Shown here: positions 8,576 through 17,396 of the stretch, piece by piece
How positions within the stretch are numbered: position 1 is the first letter of the stretch
Layout of the letters: each line of letters starts with the position of its first letter
Origin: Leptothrix discophora
Lineage (GTDB): Bacteria > Pseudomonadota > Gammaproteobacteria > Burkholderiales > Burkholderiaceae_C
Direction: 5' to 3'
Assembly (NCBI RefSeq): GCF_030705305.1
Contig: NZ_JAUZEE010000003.1
Coordinates: 124,001 to 188,000, forward strand
Length of the DNA: 64,000 nucleotides
Made by a program: the position numbers and the translations under genes
The notes under the pieces: generated by a model
Databases searched by the model: none
What the model was told of the DNA's origin: nothing
What the model saw: only the letters and a program-made list of their open reading frames with translations

Positions 8576-9081
8576 GCGGCCTCCTCGGGCATCACGAAGG
8601 CGGGCAGCTCCGCGATCAGCGCCTCGATGCTGGCCGGCATCTCGCGCGAGCCCGCCACGACGGTGGCGCGGATCTCGTAGGCGGCCGCATAGACGCGGGA
8701 CCGCCACGCCCTCAGCGCCCGGCCCTCGGCCTGGTAGCGCGGCACAGCCGGCTCGTCGGCGTAGCTCACGGCGGTGACGATCGAGTCGTAGCCCAGCGTG
8801 CGGGCCTGGTCGTTGATCCAGCGGTCGATCGCGGCCTCGGCCTGAGCGAGGATCTCGGCCAGCGTCGAAGCGTGAGGCTCGACGGGATCGGCCATGGGCA
8901 GCGTCTCGACCTGCCAGGACGTGCCGTCCCATCGCGCGATCTCGTGGTCGCCGAGCGGCGGCGGCGCGTCTTCCACGCAGCCGGCCGGAATGAGCCAGAC
9001 ACCGGGCTCCAGCGGCGATTCATCGGCCTGGATCGGTCCGGTGTACTGGCCCGCAGCGTTGGTTTGGTAGACGACTTTCAT
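8572..9081 (-). CDS. Tail fibre assembly protein
   Basis: A 169-residue protein whose N-terminal half contains PGVWLIPAGCVEDAPPP and ARWDGTSWQVE, the pattern of caudoviral tail fibre assembly chaperones (Tfa-like; W/P-rich beta-hairpin module). The C-terminal half is helical and alanine-rich. It follows the collar fibre gene by 12 bp, which is the normal position for a fibre chaperone. Confidence 0.75.
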   Translation of the reverse strand: MKVVYQTNAAGQYTGPIQADESPLEPGVWLIPAGCVEDAPPPLGDHEIARWDGTSWQVETLPMADPVEPHASTLAEILAQAEAAIDRWINDQARTLGYDSIVTAVSYADEPAVPRYQAEGRALRAWRSRVYAAAYEIRATVVAGSREMPASIEALIAELPAFVMPEEAA

Positions 9082-9093
9082 GGTGACTCCCGG

Positions 9094-10323
9094 TCAGTAC
9101 TTGATGCAGGCCAAGAGCGCCACGTTGCGGGGCCGCGTTTCATTTCCGCCGGTTGCCTCTGTCCACGCTGTCGTTGCCGCCGGTGCGCCGCCGACAGTGA
9201 CACGGCCGGTACCCATCTCCTGGTCATTGGTCAGGATGTTGTGTGCGTGCGATTGAATCTCATACAACTGAAAAGATCCCCGCACGCGTCCAGCATCCAC
9301 ACTGCGCCCGTCGTCCCACCCCCGCAGAAACTCGCCACGCAAATCGGGCAGGGTAAAGGTCGTGCTGCCGTCTCCCGCACCGAATGTCGTGCTGATCGAT
9401 GCGAATAGGTCGGCATACGTCGTGCGCGATACCGCCGCGCCGTTGGCCTTGAGCCATCCCGACGGAGCGGCTGCATGACCGAAGTGCATGATGGCTCCGG
9501 GCGGAAAGATCGACGTCGCCAGTGTCCTGGATCGCTGCGCCAGCAATGATCCGCCGGACACGATGTACGAGGACACTCCCGTACCCATGATCTCAGCCGA
9601 ATCACCGGGATTCAGGGCGACCGAGGCGGCGGAGCCGATCCCGCAAGTCCAGAACAGATCATCAGGGTCCACGCTCTTGATGGTGATCTTGCCGCTGCTG
9701 GTGTTCAGGAACGTAAATGTTCCTCCCGACATCAGCGTCGCGCAGCTCGGCAGATTGAGCGTGATACCTGCTGTATCGCACCAGCAGAGGTACCCGGCCT
9801 CACTCGTCGACATGTTGCGTGAGGTCTGCGGCATCAATTCGCCAAGAAAGCCGCGAGAAATGTTTCGCGCAAACTTCGTTGTGGCCAGTGAATCGGAGTA
9901 GTTCGATTCCGACTGAGTCGTTGCGGTCAGTGCCGGCGGCATCGTCAGGCCGATTGAATAACTCGAGAACGTGCCCTCTCCGCCTGTCGCGGTGACGTTG
10001 ACACTCAGCGAACCCGTGACGGCGTTGTACCCCCGCACCTGCCCGATCATGTAGTTCGCTGGCGTCGCCGTGCTGGCGATGTAGAGCCAGGCGCCCACGG
10101 CCCATGATTTTCCCGTGCTCGCGGCGAGGCTCTTGATGCCCGTGCCGATCGTCACGCTGTCGACGGTCGCCGTCCCGACATGCACGCTCGCCGTGAGGCT
10201 GGATTCCAGCGCGTTGGCCTGGTTGACGAAGGCCGGCAGGGCCTTGAACAAGGCGTCGGCGCGGGCCGAGAAGTTCGCGGGGTCGGTGCGGCTGGGTGCC
10301 GCCGGGAGTGCGGTGATCGGCAT
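9094..10323 (-). CDS. Tail fibre with phage tail-collar domain
   Basis: A 409-residue structural protein. The C-terminal third is a phage tail collar domain (PGAIMHFG..SGWLKANGAAVSRTTYADLF, then TFTLPDLRGEFLRGWD, ending ETRPRNVALLACIKY). The N-terminal part carries ALFKALPAFVNQAN, found in phage fibre attachment segments. The start is set at ATG 10321-10323, with AAGGA 10 nt upstream; a TTG three codons earlier is less likely. It is expected at the tail tip, contacting the host. Base composition is lower in GC than neighbouring genes over 9100-10100, consistent with swapped receptor-binding sequence. Confidence 0.85.
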   Translation of the reverse strand: MPITALPAAPSRTDPANFSARADALFKALPAFVNQANALESSLTASVHVGTATVDSVTIGTGIKSLAASTGKSWAVGAWLYIASTATPANYMIGQVRGYNAVTGSLSVNVTATGGEGTFSSYSIGLTMPPALTATTQSESNYSDSLATTKFARNISRGFLGELMPQTSRNMSTSEAGYLCWCDTAGITLNLPSCATLMSGGTFTFLNTSSGKITIKSVDPDDLFWTCGIGSAASVALNPGDSAEIMGTGVSSYIVSGGSLLAQRSRTLATSIFPPGAIMHFGHAAAPSGWLKANGAAVSRTTYADLFASISTTFGAGDGSTTFTLPDLRGEFLRGWDDGRSVDAGRVRGSFQLYEIQSHAHNILTNDQEMGTGRVTVGGAPAATTAWTEATGGNETRPRNVALLACIKY

Positions 10324-10324
10324 G

Positions 10325-11239
10325 TCAGGCAAGTCCTTGGATGGTGATCGACGCCTCGGCGTGCGTCGGGTAGCTCAGGGTGATGGACCAGTCGGTCCAG
10401 AAGCCGTAGATCACGGAGGCGTCGATGTCGTCGGCGATCAGCCAGACGACCGGCTTCGCGCGGATGAGGCTCAGTGCGCGGGAGACGGCATCGACCTGCT
10501 CGCGCCGCATGGAGACGGGCACGGTGATGCGGCCCGACCAGGGTCGCTCGACGATGTCGGTGACGCCGTAGTCGTCGGTCTTCTTGCGCGAGTAGTCGAC
10601 GATGCCCAGGGACGCGCCGGTGCGGGTGTCGCCCAGCGCGACCGCCGTGCCCAGCACGCAGGTGCCCACCGCGATGGACGTGGCCGACACGGCGGTGATG
10701 CGCACCGTGACCCTGCCGCCATGCAGGGGCGGCAGGTCGGTCAGGACGACCGTGCTCTGCAGGTCGATCGGCACCGCGAGGTAGTCGTACCAGGACGAGA
10801 CGCCGGCCCGGTCGGCAAGGTCGATGGCGCGGCCGTAGGCAAGTTCCCCGGCGCTGGCATCGGTGTAGACGTCGACCTCGACGCGGGCGGCCTGCAGGTC
10901 CAGCAGCGCGATGCTGTCGCAGGCCGGCGGCAGGAAGTCGAAGGTCATGCCACCGACGGCCGTGGTGAGCGTGCCGACGGACCGGTCGAAGGCCGCCCAT
11001 CGGTTGGCAGGACCGATGTCCAGCCAATGGGCCGCATCGTCTTCCGGCGGGGTCGCACTCGCCACGTCGACGATGCATTCGTAGACGCGGCGCGTGCCGG
11101 TGCGCAAGACCCGCGTGCCGGCCGCGTAGTTCACCCACGACGCGAAGCCGCCGGCGCTCCACTCAGGCCAGACCTCGCCCACCGTGCTGTCTGCGAGCAC
11201 GTCGCTGGTGATGTCGATCGGGCGGATGAAGGTCGTCAC
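10325..11239 (-). CDS. Phage tail tip protein, unknown family
   Basis: A 304-residue protein lying between tape measure and fibre, so probably part of the distal tail or baseplate hub. It starts with GTG at 11237-11239, overlapping the tape-measure stop (GTGA). The sequence is beta-rich with several tryptophans (EWSAGGFASWVNYAAG near the N-terminus, ending SITIQGLA). I recognise no named family and no enzymatic motif. Confidence 0.75.
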   Translation of the reverse strand: MTTFIRPIDITSDVLADSTVGEVWPEWSAGGFASWVNYAAGTRVLRTGTRRVYECIVDVASATPPEDDAAHWLDIGPANRWAAFDRSVGTLTTAVGGMTFDFLPPACDSIALLDLQAARVEVDVYTDASAGELAYGRAIDLADRAGVSSWYDYLAVPIDLQSTVVLTDLPPLHGGRVTVRITAVSATSIAVGTCVLGTAVALGDTRTGASLGIVDYSRKKTDDYGVTDIVERPWSGRITVPVSMRREQVDAVSRALSLIRAKPVVWLIADDIDASVIYGFWTDWSITLSYPTHAEASITIQGLA

Positions 11240-14200
11240 GTCACCACCCGGACGGTGAGCGCATCGCCATCGGGCATGACGCGGTCGAGCGCGCGGGCGG
11301 TGGACTGCGTGGCGAGCACCAGTGCGGACGCCTGCACGCCCTGGTCCTGGCGCAGGCCGGCGAGTTCCGTGCCGAGTCGGACGACATCCGCCCGCAGCGC
11401 GGCCAGTTCGGCCAGCCAGGCCGCATGGCCCGAAGGATCGGCTGAAGCAGGGGCCGACGCCGGCATGGGCACGGCGGTGGGCTGCACGACCGGCAGCGCA
11501 GCCACAGGCGCTGGTGACGAAGGGCTCGTGCCGGCAGTCGCCGTCGCGGCGGTGTGGGCGGTCGGACCTGCCGAGTCGCCTGGAAAGCCGCCTGCCAGGC
11601 CCAGCCCGGCCGCCTGGATCGCCTCGCGGGTGGCGGTCAGGCTCGCGAGCGTCGACGCGCGCAGGCGAGCCAGCTCGATGCGGCTGCCCGCGCGCTCGTC
11701 GGCCAGTTGCAGCAGGCCCTGGCTGAGCGTGGGCAAGGACTCCAGTGCCGCCTGGTCACCGGCCCGCGCGGCCGCGCTGGCGACGGTGAAGCGGGCCTGG
11801 GCGGCCGCCAGCGTGCCGGCGGTGGTGCCGTCCCCGACCTGGAGCCCCTGGATGCGCTCGATCTCGTCGGTCAGGCCGCTGGCCAGGCCCTTGACGGCGT
11901 CCAGCAGGTCGCCGAAGCCCTTGCCCAGGCCGCTGAGGTTGCCCAGCAGGGTCTTGCCGGCCTGGTTGCTGGTGTCGATGCCGCGCAGCAAGGCGCTGTA
12001 GCCGGCGGCGGTGGCGGGCATGGCCAGGCCCAGGTCGGTGAACTGCTGCGCCAGGCGCTGGCCCTGGTTGCGCACGCGCTGGCCGGCGGGGATGAAGCGG
12101 TCCTCGAAGTCAGCCAGGCTGCCGGCGAACTTGTCCAGGCCGCCGGCGCCGGCCAGCAGGTCCGGGCCGAGCGCGCCGGCATCAAGGCCGAGCTGCCTCA
12201 TGCGGGTGCGGGTGTCGTCGAGGGTGAGCCAGGTGTCGATCAGCTCGGTGTCGCTGCCCTGGAAGTTGCGGACCATGTCGGCCACGCCGTCGCCCAGCTG
12301 GCGGGTGGCGTCACGGCCCAGCAGGGCGCGACGGACCAGCGCCTGGCTGACGTCCTGGTCGCCCACGTCCAGGTCCGCGAGCCGGCCGGCGCCGAGGCCC
12401 AGGCCCTGCAGCGAGACGCGGGCGGACTCCAGCTCGGTGCCCACGCGGACGGTGGTCTCGTAATAGCCCTCGCCCACCTGGGTGAAGCGCTCCAGGCCGG
12501 GCATCGCGGCAAGGGCCATGCGGTCGGCCGCGGCGCTGAAGACGGCGTTGAGCTTCTCGACCTGCTGCGCCTGGCTCAGGCCCTTGAGGTCGATGCGGCC
12601 GAGGTCGACGACGTGCGCGTTCAGCCGCGCCTTGACGTCGTCCAGACCCTGGCCGAACTCGCCGGCCAGCGGGCCGGCGGCGGCGCGCACGCTGTCGGCC
12701 ATCTGGCCCAGGACCAGCGAGAACTGCCGTTCGACCTCGGGCGCGGCATCGGTGGTGACGGTGTTGCGGCTGGTGCTGTAGGTGATGGCGAAGGCCTTGC
12801 GCTTCTTCACGACGTCGGAGAAGTAACTGGCATCGAGTCCACGCGCCTCGATGTCGCCCAGGGACTGCGGGCCGGCGCTGATGCCTTGGGCCTGGATCGA
12901 GGTCCTGGTGCCGAAGACGCCGCTGCGCAGCAGGGGCTCGAGGCCGCGCAGGGCGTTGTTCCGGAAGCCTTCCTGCACCCCGGTCGCCGCAGCCGCCGCC
13001 GACACGCCGCCGGTGCGTGCCAGCACGCTGGCCACGCCGCCGATGCGGCCCTCGATGCTGCGCAGGCTGGCAGCCATCTGCGCGCTGTAGCGCATGGTCA
13101 GGGTGTCGATGTCGGCCAGCCTTTCGATGCTGTTGCCGATCGATTCGCTGGCCTTGCCCGGCTCGCCCAGCACGGTGCCGGTGCCGGTGTTGGTGGGCGC
13201 GAAGCTGCCGGAGGACGTACCGCCCGAGATCGCCACGCCCAGCGCGGCAATGGCCGCGCCGGTGGCCACGCCAGCGGCCAGGTTGAGCGGGAAGGGCATG
13301 GTCCGGATGGCGTTGACGACGGCCTCGACGCCCTTGACGGCCGAGGTCGCCAGGCTGTTGCCCTGCTCGACGCCGGCACGCGCGGTGTCGCTGCCGGCCA
13401 TGACGGTGTCACCGACCACCTTGGCGGTGGTGACCGTGCCGATCAGGCCGAGCTGCACCGCAGCCGTGCGCAGGCTCTCGGCCATCTGGTAGGCGCGGAA
13501 GACGCGTTCGGCCCGTTCGAGCCGGGCGTAGTCCTTGGAGCCCTCGCGGGCAAAGGTCTTGGCCGCGCCGAGCATGGCCGCGTAGCCGCCGATGCGGGCC
13601 TGGGCATGTCGGGCCTCGATGGCGGCCACCTGCTGCGACGTGAGGCCCTGCTGGGCCAGCGCGGTGGTGTAGCGCTGCTGCTCGTCGACCACGGCCGCGA
13701 AGGCGCCGGTGAAGGCCGCCAGGCTCTGGCTGGCCTTGTCGAAGCCGTCGGCGATCTGCAGGCCGGTGCTGGTGCCGAGGTAGTCGGAGACGATGCGGTC
13801 GCGGCGCTCGCCGGCGTCCTTGGCATCACGTGCGCCTTGCTCGCGCCCGTTCTTGCGGTTGATGAGTCCGGCCAGCTCGCGGCGCGAGGCGATCTCGCGG
13901 TTGATGGCGTCCACACGTTCCTGGTCGTGGTCGAGCATGGCCGCCGCCCGGGCTTCCAGCAGACGCTGGATGGTGACCTGCTCGATGGCATCGGCCAAGG
14001 TCATGCCGGCCATGCCAGCCAGGGCGGCGGCGGTCTCCTCGTCCTGCAGGGCCTGCACGCGCTGGGCCACGGCGGCGGCGCTCTGCTCGGTGGCCTGGAC
14101 GATCTTGGCGTACTCGGCGGCCTCCTTCTCACGGGCGGCGGCGGCGGCACGGCCTTGCTCGACCATGAAGGGCTGACGCGCGATCAGCGCATCGACGGCA

Positions 14201-16197
14201 CGCCGGTAGATCTCGACTCCGTCGCCGGAGAGCTTCCAGCCGGCGTGCAGTTGGCGCAGGTCGTCGTTGTAGCTGGCCGAGAGACCGGCCTGGGCATTGG
14301 CCAGATCACCGACCAGATTGCGGTAGTGCGCCAGCGCCTGGGCGTCGTCCGCGCTGGGCTTGACGAAGTGCGAGCGGATGCGCCGCTCGATGTCCTCGGG
14401 CAGGTTGCCCTTGAACTCGTCGGTGGCCTTCTTCAGCTCGGCCTGGAGCTTCTCGGCGTCGGTGGCGTACTTGGCAAGCCAGGTGTCGCGGACCGATCCG
14501 AACGCGACGGCCTTGGATCGCTCCTGCTCGACGTTCAGGGCTCGAACGCGACCCGCCAGATCTTCGTATTGACGCTTGAGGTTCGCGAGGTTGAAGGCCC
14601 AGACGTCATAGCTCATGGCAGCGGCAACGTCAGGTCTTTGCAGGCGGTCGATCTCGGTCTTCAGGCGTGCGAGCTGGTCGACACCGGGGCCTTCCGCCTT
14701 CAGGTCGGGCGCGGCGGTCCGCAGCCGGTTGCGCTCGCGCAGCTTGGCGATCTGGCGATCCAGGTCCGCGATGATCTGGTGGGTGGTCCATGCCACCGAC
14801 TCCTGCGCATCCTGAGCGCCCTTGGTGGTGCTGGCACCCCACATGGCCCACGCTGTGGCGGCCGCGCCCGCCAGGGTGATGACCGTCCCGAGCGAGCCGC
14901 CCAGCATGCCGCTGGCCGCAGTCGCCAGGCTGCCGGCCTTCGCGGCATTCATCTGCGCCGTGGTCACCGCCGCCTGGGCCGCAAGCTGCGCCGCCAGGGC
15001 GGCAGAGTGCCGCTGCGTGGCCGCGATTGCCGCGTTCTGGGCAACCACCGAAGCACCCAGGCCGGTGGCATGCGCCAGGGTGGCGCGGGCGTCCGCGAGG
15101 ACGAAGCCGGTGTGCATCGCCACCGCCTCGGCGCGGCGCAAGGTGGCCTGCGCGCTGGCCTCTTCAGCGACTCGGTCGGCCAGGATCTGGGCCCGCCGCG
15201 CCAGGGCCGCCCGGCCGGAACCCTCGATGCCAGCGACCACTTTCGCGAGCGCGACGGATGCCGCCACGCCCGCACCGCCGACCAGCAGGTTCATGTGTTC
15301 GGCCAGCGTGGCAATGGCCTGGGCGAACCCCCGTGACAAGCCCGTGCCCTGGTCCATCACGCCCAGTGTCTGCAGCAGGCTGTTGGACATGAGCGTGCTG
15401 GCCTGGCCGATGGTCATCGGCAGCTTGCGGAATGCGGCATCCACCGAACCCGCGCTGGCCTCCAGCGCGCGGATGATGGTCTCGGGCGTCAACGTGCCCG
15501 CCTCGGCCAGCTTGCGCAGCTCACCGACGCTGCGGCCCATGCCCTCGGCCAGCGCCTGGGCGAGCGGCGGGAACTGCTCCATGACGGAGTTGAGTTCCTC
15601 GCCCCGCAAGGTGCCGCTGGCCAGGCCCTGGGAGAACTGCATCAAGGCCGCCTGGGTGGATTCGGCACTGCCGCCGGCCAGGGTCATGGCCTGACCCATG
15701 GTGCGGGTGACGCCGAGCAGACGGGCTTCGCTGATGCCCAGCGCCTCGGTGCCTTGCCGCAGCTTGAAGTACACGTCGCCCAGGCTGGCCAGGCCCGTGC
15801 GCGTCTCCTGAGCAACGGCGAACAGCCTGGCCTGGGTCGACGTGGCTTCCACCGTTGAACGGCTCACGAGCCCGAGCTTGCCGATGAGGGCGGCGTACTC
15901 GTCCGTGCGCTGCGCGACGCCCGACAAGATCCCGCCCACTTGCGGCGACAAGGCGAAGGCGCTGGCGTAGTGCCCGGCTCGGCTGACCGCACCGTTGAGC
16001 CGCTCCGACGCCTTGGCGGCGCGATCGGACTGCGCGGCCATGTTGGCCAGCTGCGCCGACATGGTCTCGAAGATCCGCGCCGCGTCGCCCGTGCGCTGCA
16101 CGTTCAGCGCCAGGCGCGCCAGCTGCGCCGTCGCGAGCTGCGTGCCCTGCACCGCAGCCGATGCATCGACGGCCAGCCTGAACTTGATGTCTTCCAT
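11236..16197 (-). CDS. Tail tape measure protein, 1653 aa
   Basis: A very long helical protein. The N-terminal 250 residues match the tape-measure N-terminal domain (for example LMQFSQGLASGTLRGEELNS and FRKLPMTIGQASTLMSNSLL). A hydrophobic section lies around residues 440-465 and again near 970-1010 (PLNLAAGVATGAAIAALG), and the rest is alanine/glutamine-rich coiled coil. Length of the tape measure sets tail length, so a long siphovirus tail is expected. It starts 26 bp beyond the ATG of an opposite-strand gene. The intergenic stretch before it carries that gene, so the usual tight coupling with the GT chaperone is broken. Confidence 0.93.
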   Translation of the reverse strand: MEDIKFRLAVDASAAVQGTQLATAQLARLALNVQRTGDAARIFETMSAQLANMAAQSDRAAKASERLNGAVSRAGHYASAFALSPQVGGILSGVAQRTDEYAALIGKLGLVSRSTVEATSTQARLFAVAQETRTGLASLGDVYFKLRQGTEALGISEARLLGVTRTMGQAMTLAGGSAESTQAALMQFSQGLASGTLRGEELNSVMEQFPPLAQALAEGMGRSVGELRKLAEAGTLTPETIIRALEASAGSVDAAFRKLPMTIGQASTLMSNSLLQTLGVMDQGTGLSRGFAQAIATLAEHMNLLVGGAGVAASVALAKVVAGIEGSGRAALARRAQILADRVAEEASAQATLRRAEAVAMHTGFVLADARATLAHATGLGASVVAQNAAIAATQRHSAALAAQLAAQAAVTTAQMNAAKAGSLATAASGMLGGSLGTVITLAGAAATAWAMWGASTTKGAQDAQESVAWTTHQIIADLDRQIAKLRERNRLRTAAPDLKAEGPGVDQLARLKTEIDRLQRPDVAAAMSYDVWAFNLANLKRQYEDLAGRVRALNVEQERSKAVAFGSVRDTWLAKYATDAEKLQAELKKATDEFKGNLPEDIERRIRSHFVKPSADDAQALAHYRNLVGDLANAQAGLSASYNDDLRQLHAGWKLSGDGVEIYRRAVDALIARQPFMVEQGRAAAAAREKEAAEYAKIVQATEQSAAAVAQRVQALQDEETAAALAGMAGMTLADAIEQVTIQRLLEARAAAMLDHDQERVDAINREIASRRELAGLINRKNGREQGARDAKDAGERRDRIVSDYLGTSTGLQIADGFDKASQSLAAFTGAFAAVVDEQQRYTTALAQQGLTSQQVAAIEARHAQARIGGYAAMLGAAKTFAREGSKDYARLERAERVFRAYQMAESLRTAAVQLGLIGTVTTAKVVGDTVMAGSDTARAGVEQGNSLATSAVKGVEAVVNAIRTMPFPLNLAAGVATGAAIAALGVAISGGTSSGSFAPTNTGTGTVLGEPGKASESIGNSIERLADIDTLTMRYSAQMAASLRSIEGRIGGVASVLARTGGVSAAAAATGVQEGFRNNALRGLEPLLRSGVFGTRTSIQAQGISAGPQSLGDIEARGLDASYFSDVVKKRKAFAITYSTSRNTVTTDAAPEVERQFSLVLGQMADSVRAAAGPLAGEFGQGLDDVKARLNAHVVDLGRIDLKGLSQAQQVEKLNAVFSAAADRMALAAMPGLERFTQVGEGYYETTVRVGTELESARVSLQGLGLGAGRLADLDVGDQDVSQALVRRALLGRDATRQLGDGVADMVRNFQGSDTELIDTWLTLDDTRTRMRQLGLDAGALGPDLLAGAGGLDKFAGSLADFEDRFIPAGQRVRNQGQRLAQQFTDLGLAMPATAAGYSALLRGIDTSNQAGKTLLGNLSGLGKGFGDLLDAVKGLASGLTDEIERIQGLQVGDGTTAGTLAAAQARFTVASAAARAGDQAALESLPTLSQGLLQLADERAGSRIELARLRASTLASLTATREAIQAAGLGLAGGFPGDSAGPTAHTAATATAGTSPSSPAPVAALPVVQPTAVPMPASAPASADPSGHAAWLAELAALRADVVRLGTELAGLRQDQGVQASALVLATQSTARALDRVMPDGDALTVRVVT

Positions 16198-16216
16198 GTT
16201 GCTAGACCTATAAAAT
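16184..16216 (+). promoter_or_regulatory. Candidate sigma-70 promoter for the plus-strand membrane gene
   Basis: TTGATG (16184-16189) and TATAAA within TATAAAAT (16209-16216) form a possible -35/-10 pair with a 19-bp spacer. The -10 is strong and rare in this GC-rich context; the spacer is long. The -10 ends 9 nt before the ATG at 16224, so the transcript would have little or no leader. Confidence 0.5.
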
Positions 16217-16223
16217 CGGACGC

Positions 16224-16457
16224 ATGTGGACCTTTGAACACTCAGCCTTGGCGCCCTTCGCCGCAGCCATCGCCTTCATCGTGGTGATGGCCCTGCTCGG
16301 CAGCGGCCTGGGCGGCTGGCTGATCCTGCTTGGGTTGGTGGTCTTGTGCACGGTCGCGATCCGCTGGGATAGCGCGCGGAAGAGGGAGCAGGAAGAGCGC
16401 GACGCATTCCTGCGTGCATTCCTCGAAAAGCATCGCCGCGAGAACGGCGAGGCCTGA
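16224..16457 (+). CDS. Lone plus-strand membrane protein inside the tail operon (moron candidate)
   Basis: A 77-residue protein with two hydrophobic helices (APFAAAIAFIVVMALL and GGWLILLGLVVLCTVAI) and a charged helical tail (DSARKREQEERDAFLRAFLE). It sits on the plus strand, exactly filling the gap between the GT-chaperone stop (16458) and the tape-measure start (16197), both minus-strand. A strong -10 element lies just upstream, with no Shine-Dalgarno, suggesting independent, perhaps leaderless expression in the lysogen. Location, orientation and small membrane product fit a moron that alters the host envelope or excludes other phages. No family is recognised. Confidence 0.7.
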   Translation: MWTFEHSALAPFAAAIAFIVVMALLGSGLGGWLILLGLVVLCTVAIRWDSARKREQEERDAFLRAFLEKHRRENGEA

Positions 16458-16928
16458 TCAGCCCCGTGCCCGCTGGCTCCCCTTGCGAGCCCATTCCTCC
16501 AGCGCCACCCGCTCCATCGCCTGCAGGCTCTCGAACACCGCATCGCGCCGACGCCGGGCGATGCCGGCCGATTCGATGACGCGCCAGACGCCCGCATAGT
16601 CCAGCCCCGTGGCACCGGCCATGCCCACGCGCCACTGGGTCTGCACGGCGCACCAGATGCCCCACGCCCGCACGTTGTCCGGCCACAGGTGCCAGGGCGT
16701 GCGCTCGCGCTCGGCGATGGCGCAGGGCTGGCCGCCCTCGCCCACCGCGCGAATGCCGGCCTGGGCCAGCAGGCGGGTGATGGGGTTGTCACGGGCTTCG
16801 CCACAGCGCTCACCACCTGGCTCATCGTGTGAGCCAGCCGGATCGCGCTGCAGCGTGAGGGCGTCGTCGTCATCGTCGTCATCCGCGTTGAAGTCGCCGC
16901 GCGCCGAGCGCCGCGCGGCCTCGATCAG
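16458..16928 (-). CDS. T-part of tail chaperone (DUF1799-like), reached by -1 frameshift
   Basis: This frame is open from the slippery site to TGA at 16458 and has no convincing start of its own: read from the slip it begins LIEAARRSARGDFNAD, continues with a run of seven Asp, and ends in the tryptophan-rich part ERERTPWHLWPDNVRAWGIW and an Arg-rich helix. The latter resembles the DUF1799 phage family, commonly found between the G-like chaperone and tape measure. The fused product would have 131 plus 156 residues. Internal initiation at GTG 16743-16745 (95 aa) is an alternative that most automatic annotation would choose. Confidence 0.75.
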   Translation of the reverse strand: MIEAARRSARGDFNADDDDDDDALTLQRDPAGSHDEPGGERCGEARDNPITRLLAQAGIRAVGEGGQPCAIAERERTPWHLWPDNVRAWGIWCAVQTQWRVGMAGATGLDYAGVWRVIESAGIARRRRDAVFESLQAMERVALEEWARKGSQRARG

Positions 16929-17320
16929 TTTCCCCGCCGGCCCGCGTCGGTCTCGCCGATCTGCAGGGCCTGCATGTAGGCGACGTAGACGCTCTGCTCC
17001 ATGCCGGCGAGGTCGAGCAGGCAGTCCAGCGCCTCGCGGCTGAAGGCCGCGTGCTGGCCGGCCTCGTCGAGCACCAGGCGCTGGCCGCGCCAGTCGTGGA
17101 TGTTGTCCAGCAGGAAGTCACGCAGCAGGCCGTCGGCGCGGCCGGTGGCGATGTCGCGCAGCTCTTCGAGCGACAGGCGACGGGCCTGGACGCTGAAGTT
17201 GAAGGTGAGGTGGCGCGAGCCGTCCTTGAGCACGCCCTTGACGGGCACGTCGATGACGTTGCCCACGACCAGGCGGTACTTGCCAGGCGTGGGGGTGGCG
17301 TGCGGGGTGGTGTCGTTCAT
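16925..17320 (-). CDS. Tail assembly chaperone, lambda gpG-like
   Basis: A 131-residue protein, MNDTTPHATPTPGKYRLVVG onward, with a beta-rich first half and helical second half (LRDFLLDNIHDWRGQRLVLD). It lies between tail tube and tape measure, the position of lambda gene G. AAGGA lies 8 nt before the ATG. Its last codons are GGA AAC TGA and overlap a -1 slippery heptamer, so a fraction of ribosomes should continue into the downstream frame to make a GT-type protein, which in lambda binds the tape measure during tail assembly. Confidence 0.82.
   Translation of the reverse strand: MNDTTPHATPTPGKYRLVVGNVIDVPVKGVLKDGSRHLTFNFSVQARRLSLEELRDIATGRADGLLRDFLLDNIHDWRGQRLVLDEAGQHAAFSREALDCLLDLAGMEQSVYVAYMQALQIGETDAGRRGN
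16928..16934 (-). promoter_or_regulatory. Programmed -1 frameshift site, G GGA AAC followed by TGA
   Basis: On the minus strand the bases read GGGAAAC immediately before TGA (16925-16927). In the zero frame the codons are GGA AAC TGA; slipping back one base gives GGG AAA then CTG and an open frame of 156 codons. This is the X XXY YYZ type and differs only in the last base from lambda's GGGAAAG in the G/T genes. Confidence 0.82.
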
Positions 17321-17342
17321 GGGTCCGGTCCTTGGGTGGGGC

Positions 17343-17396
17343 GATCAGGTCGATCAGGGCGATCAGGTCGATCAGGTCGATCAGGTCGATCAGAGC
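17343..17396. repeat. Six tandem 9-bp units between tail tube and chaperone genes
   Basis: GATCAGGTC is repeated six times with two variants (units 2 and 6). The array starts 22 bp beyond the chaperone start codon and its last unit supplies the stop codon of the tail tube gene. It would vary in length easily by slippage. Confidence 0.9.

Noticed and set aside
11554-15336. 1260-codon plus-strand open frame inside the tape measure gene
   Set aside because: It is the antisense of a GC-rich coding region; no start signal and no recognisable domain, while the minus strand is a clear tape measure.
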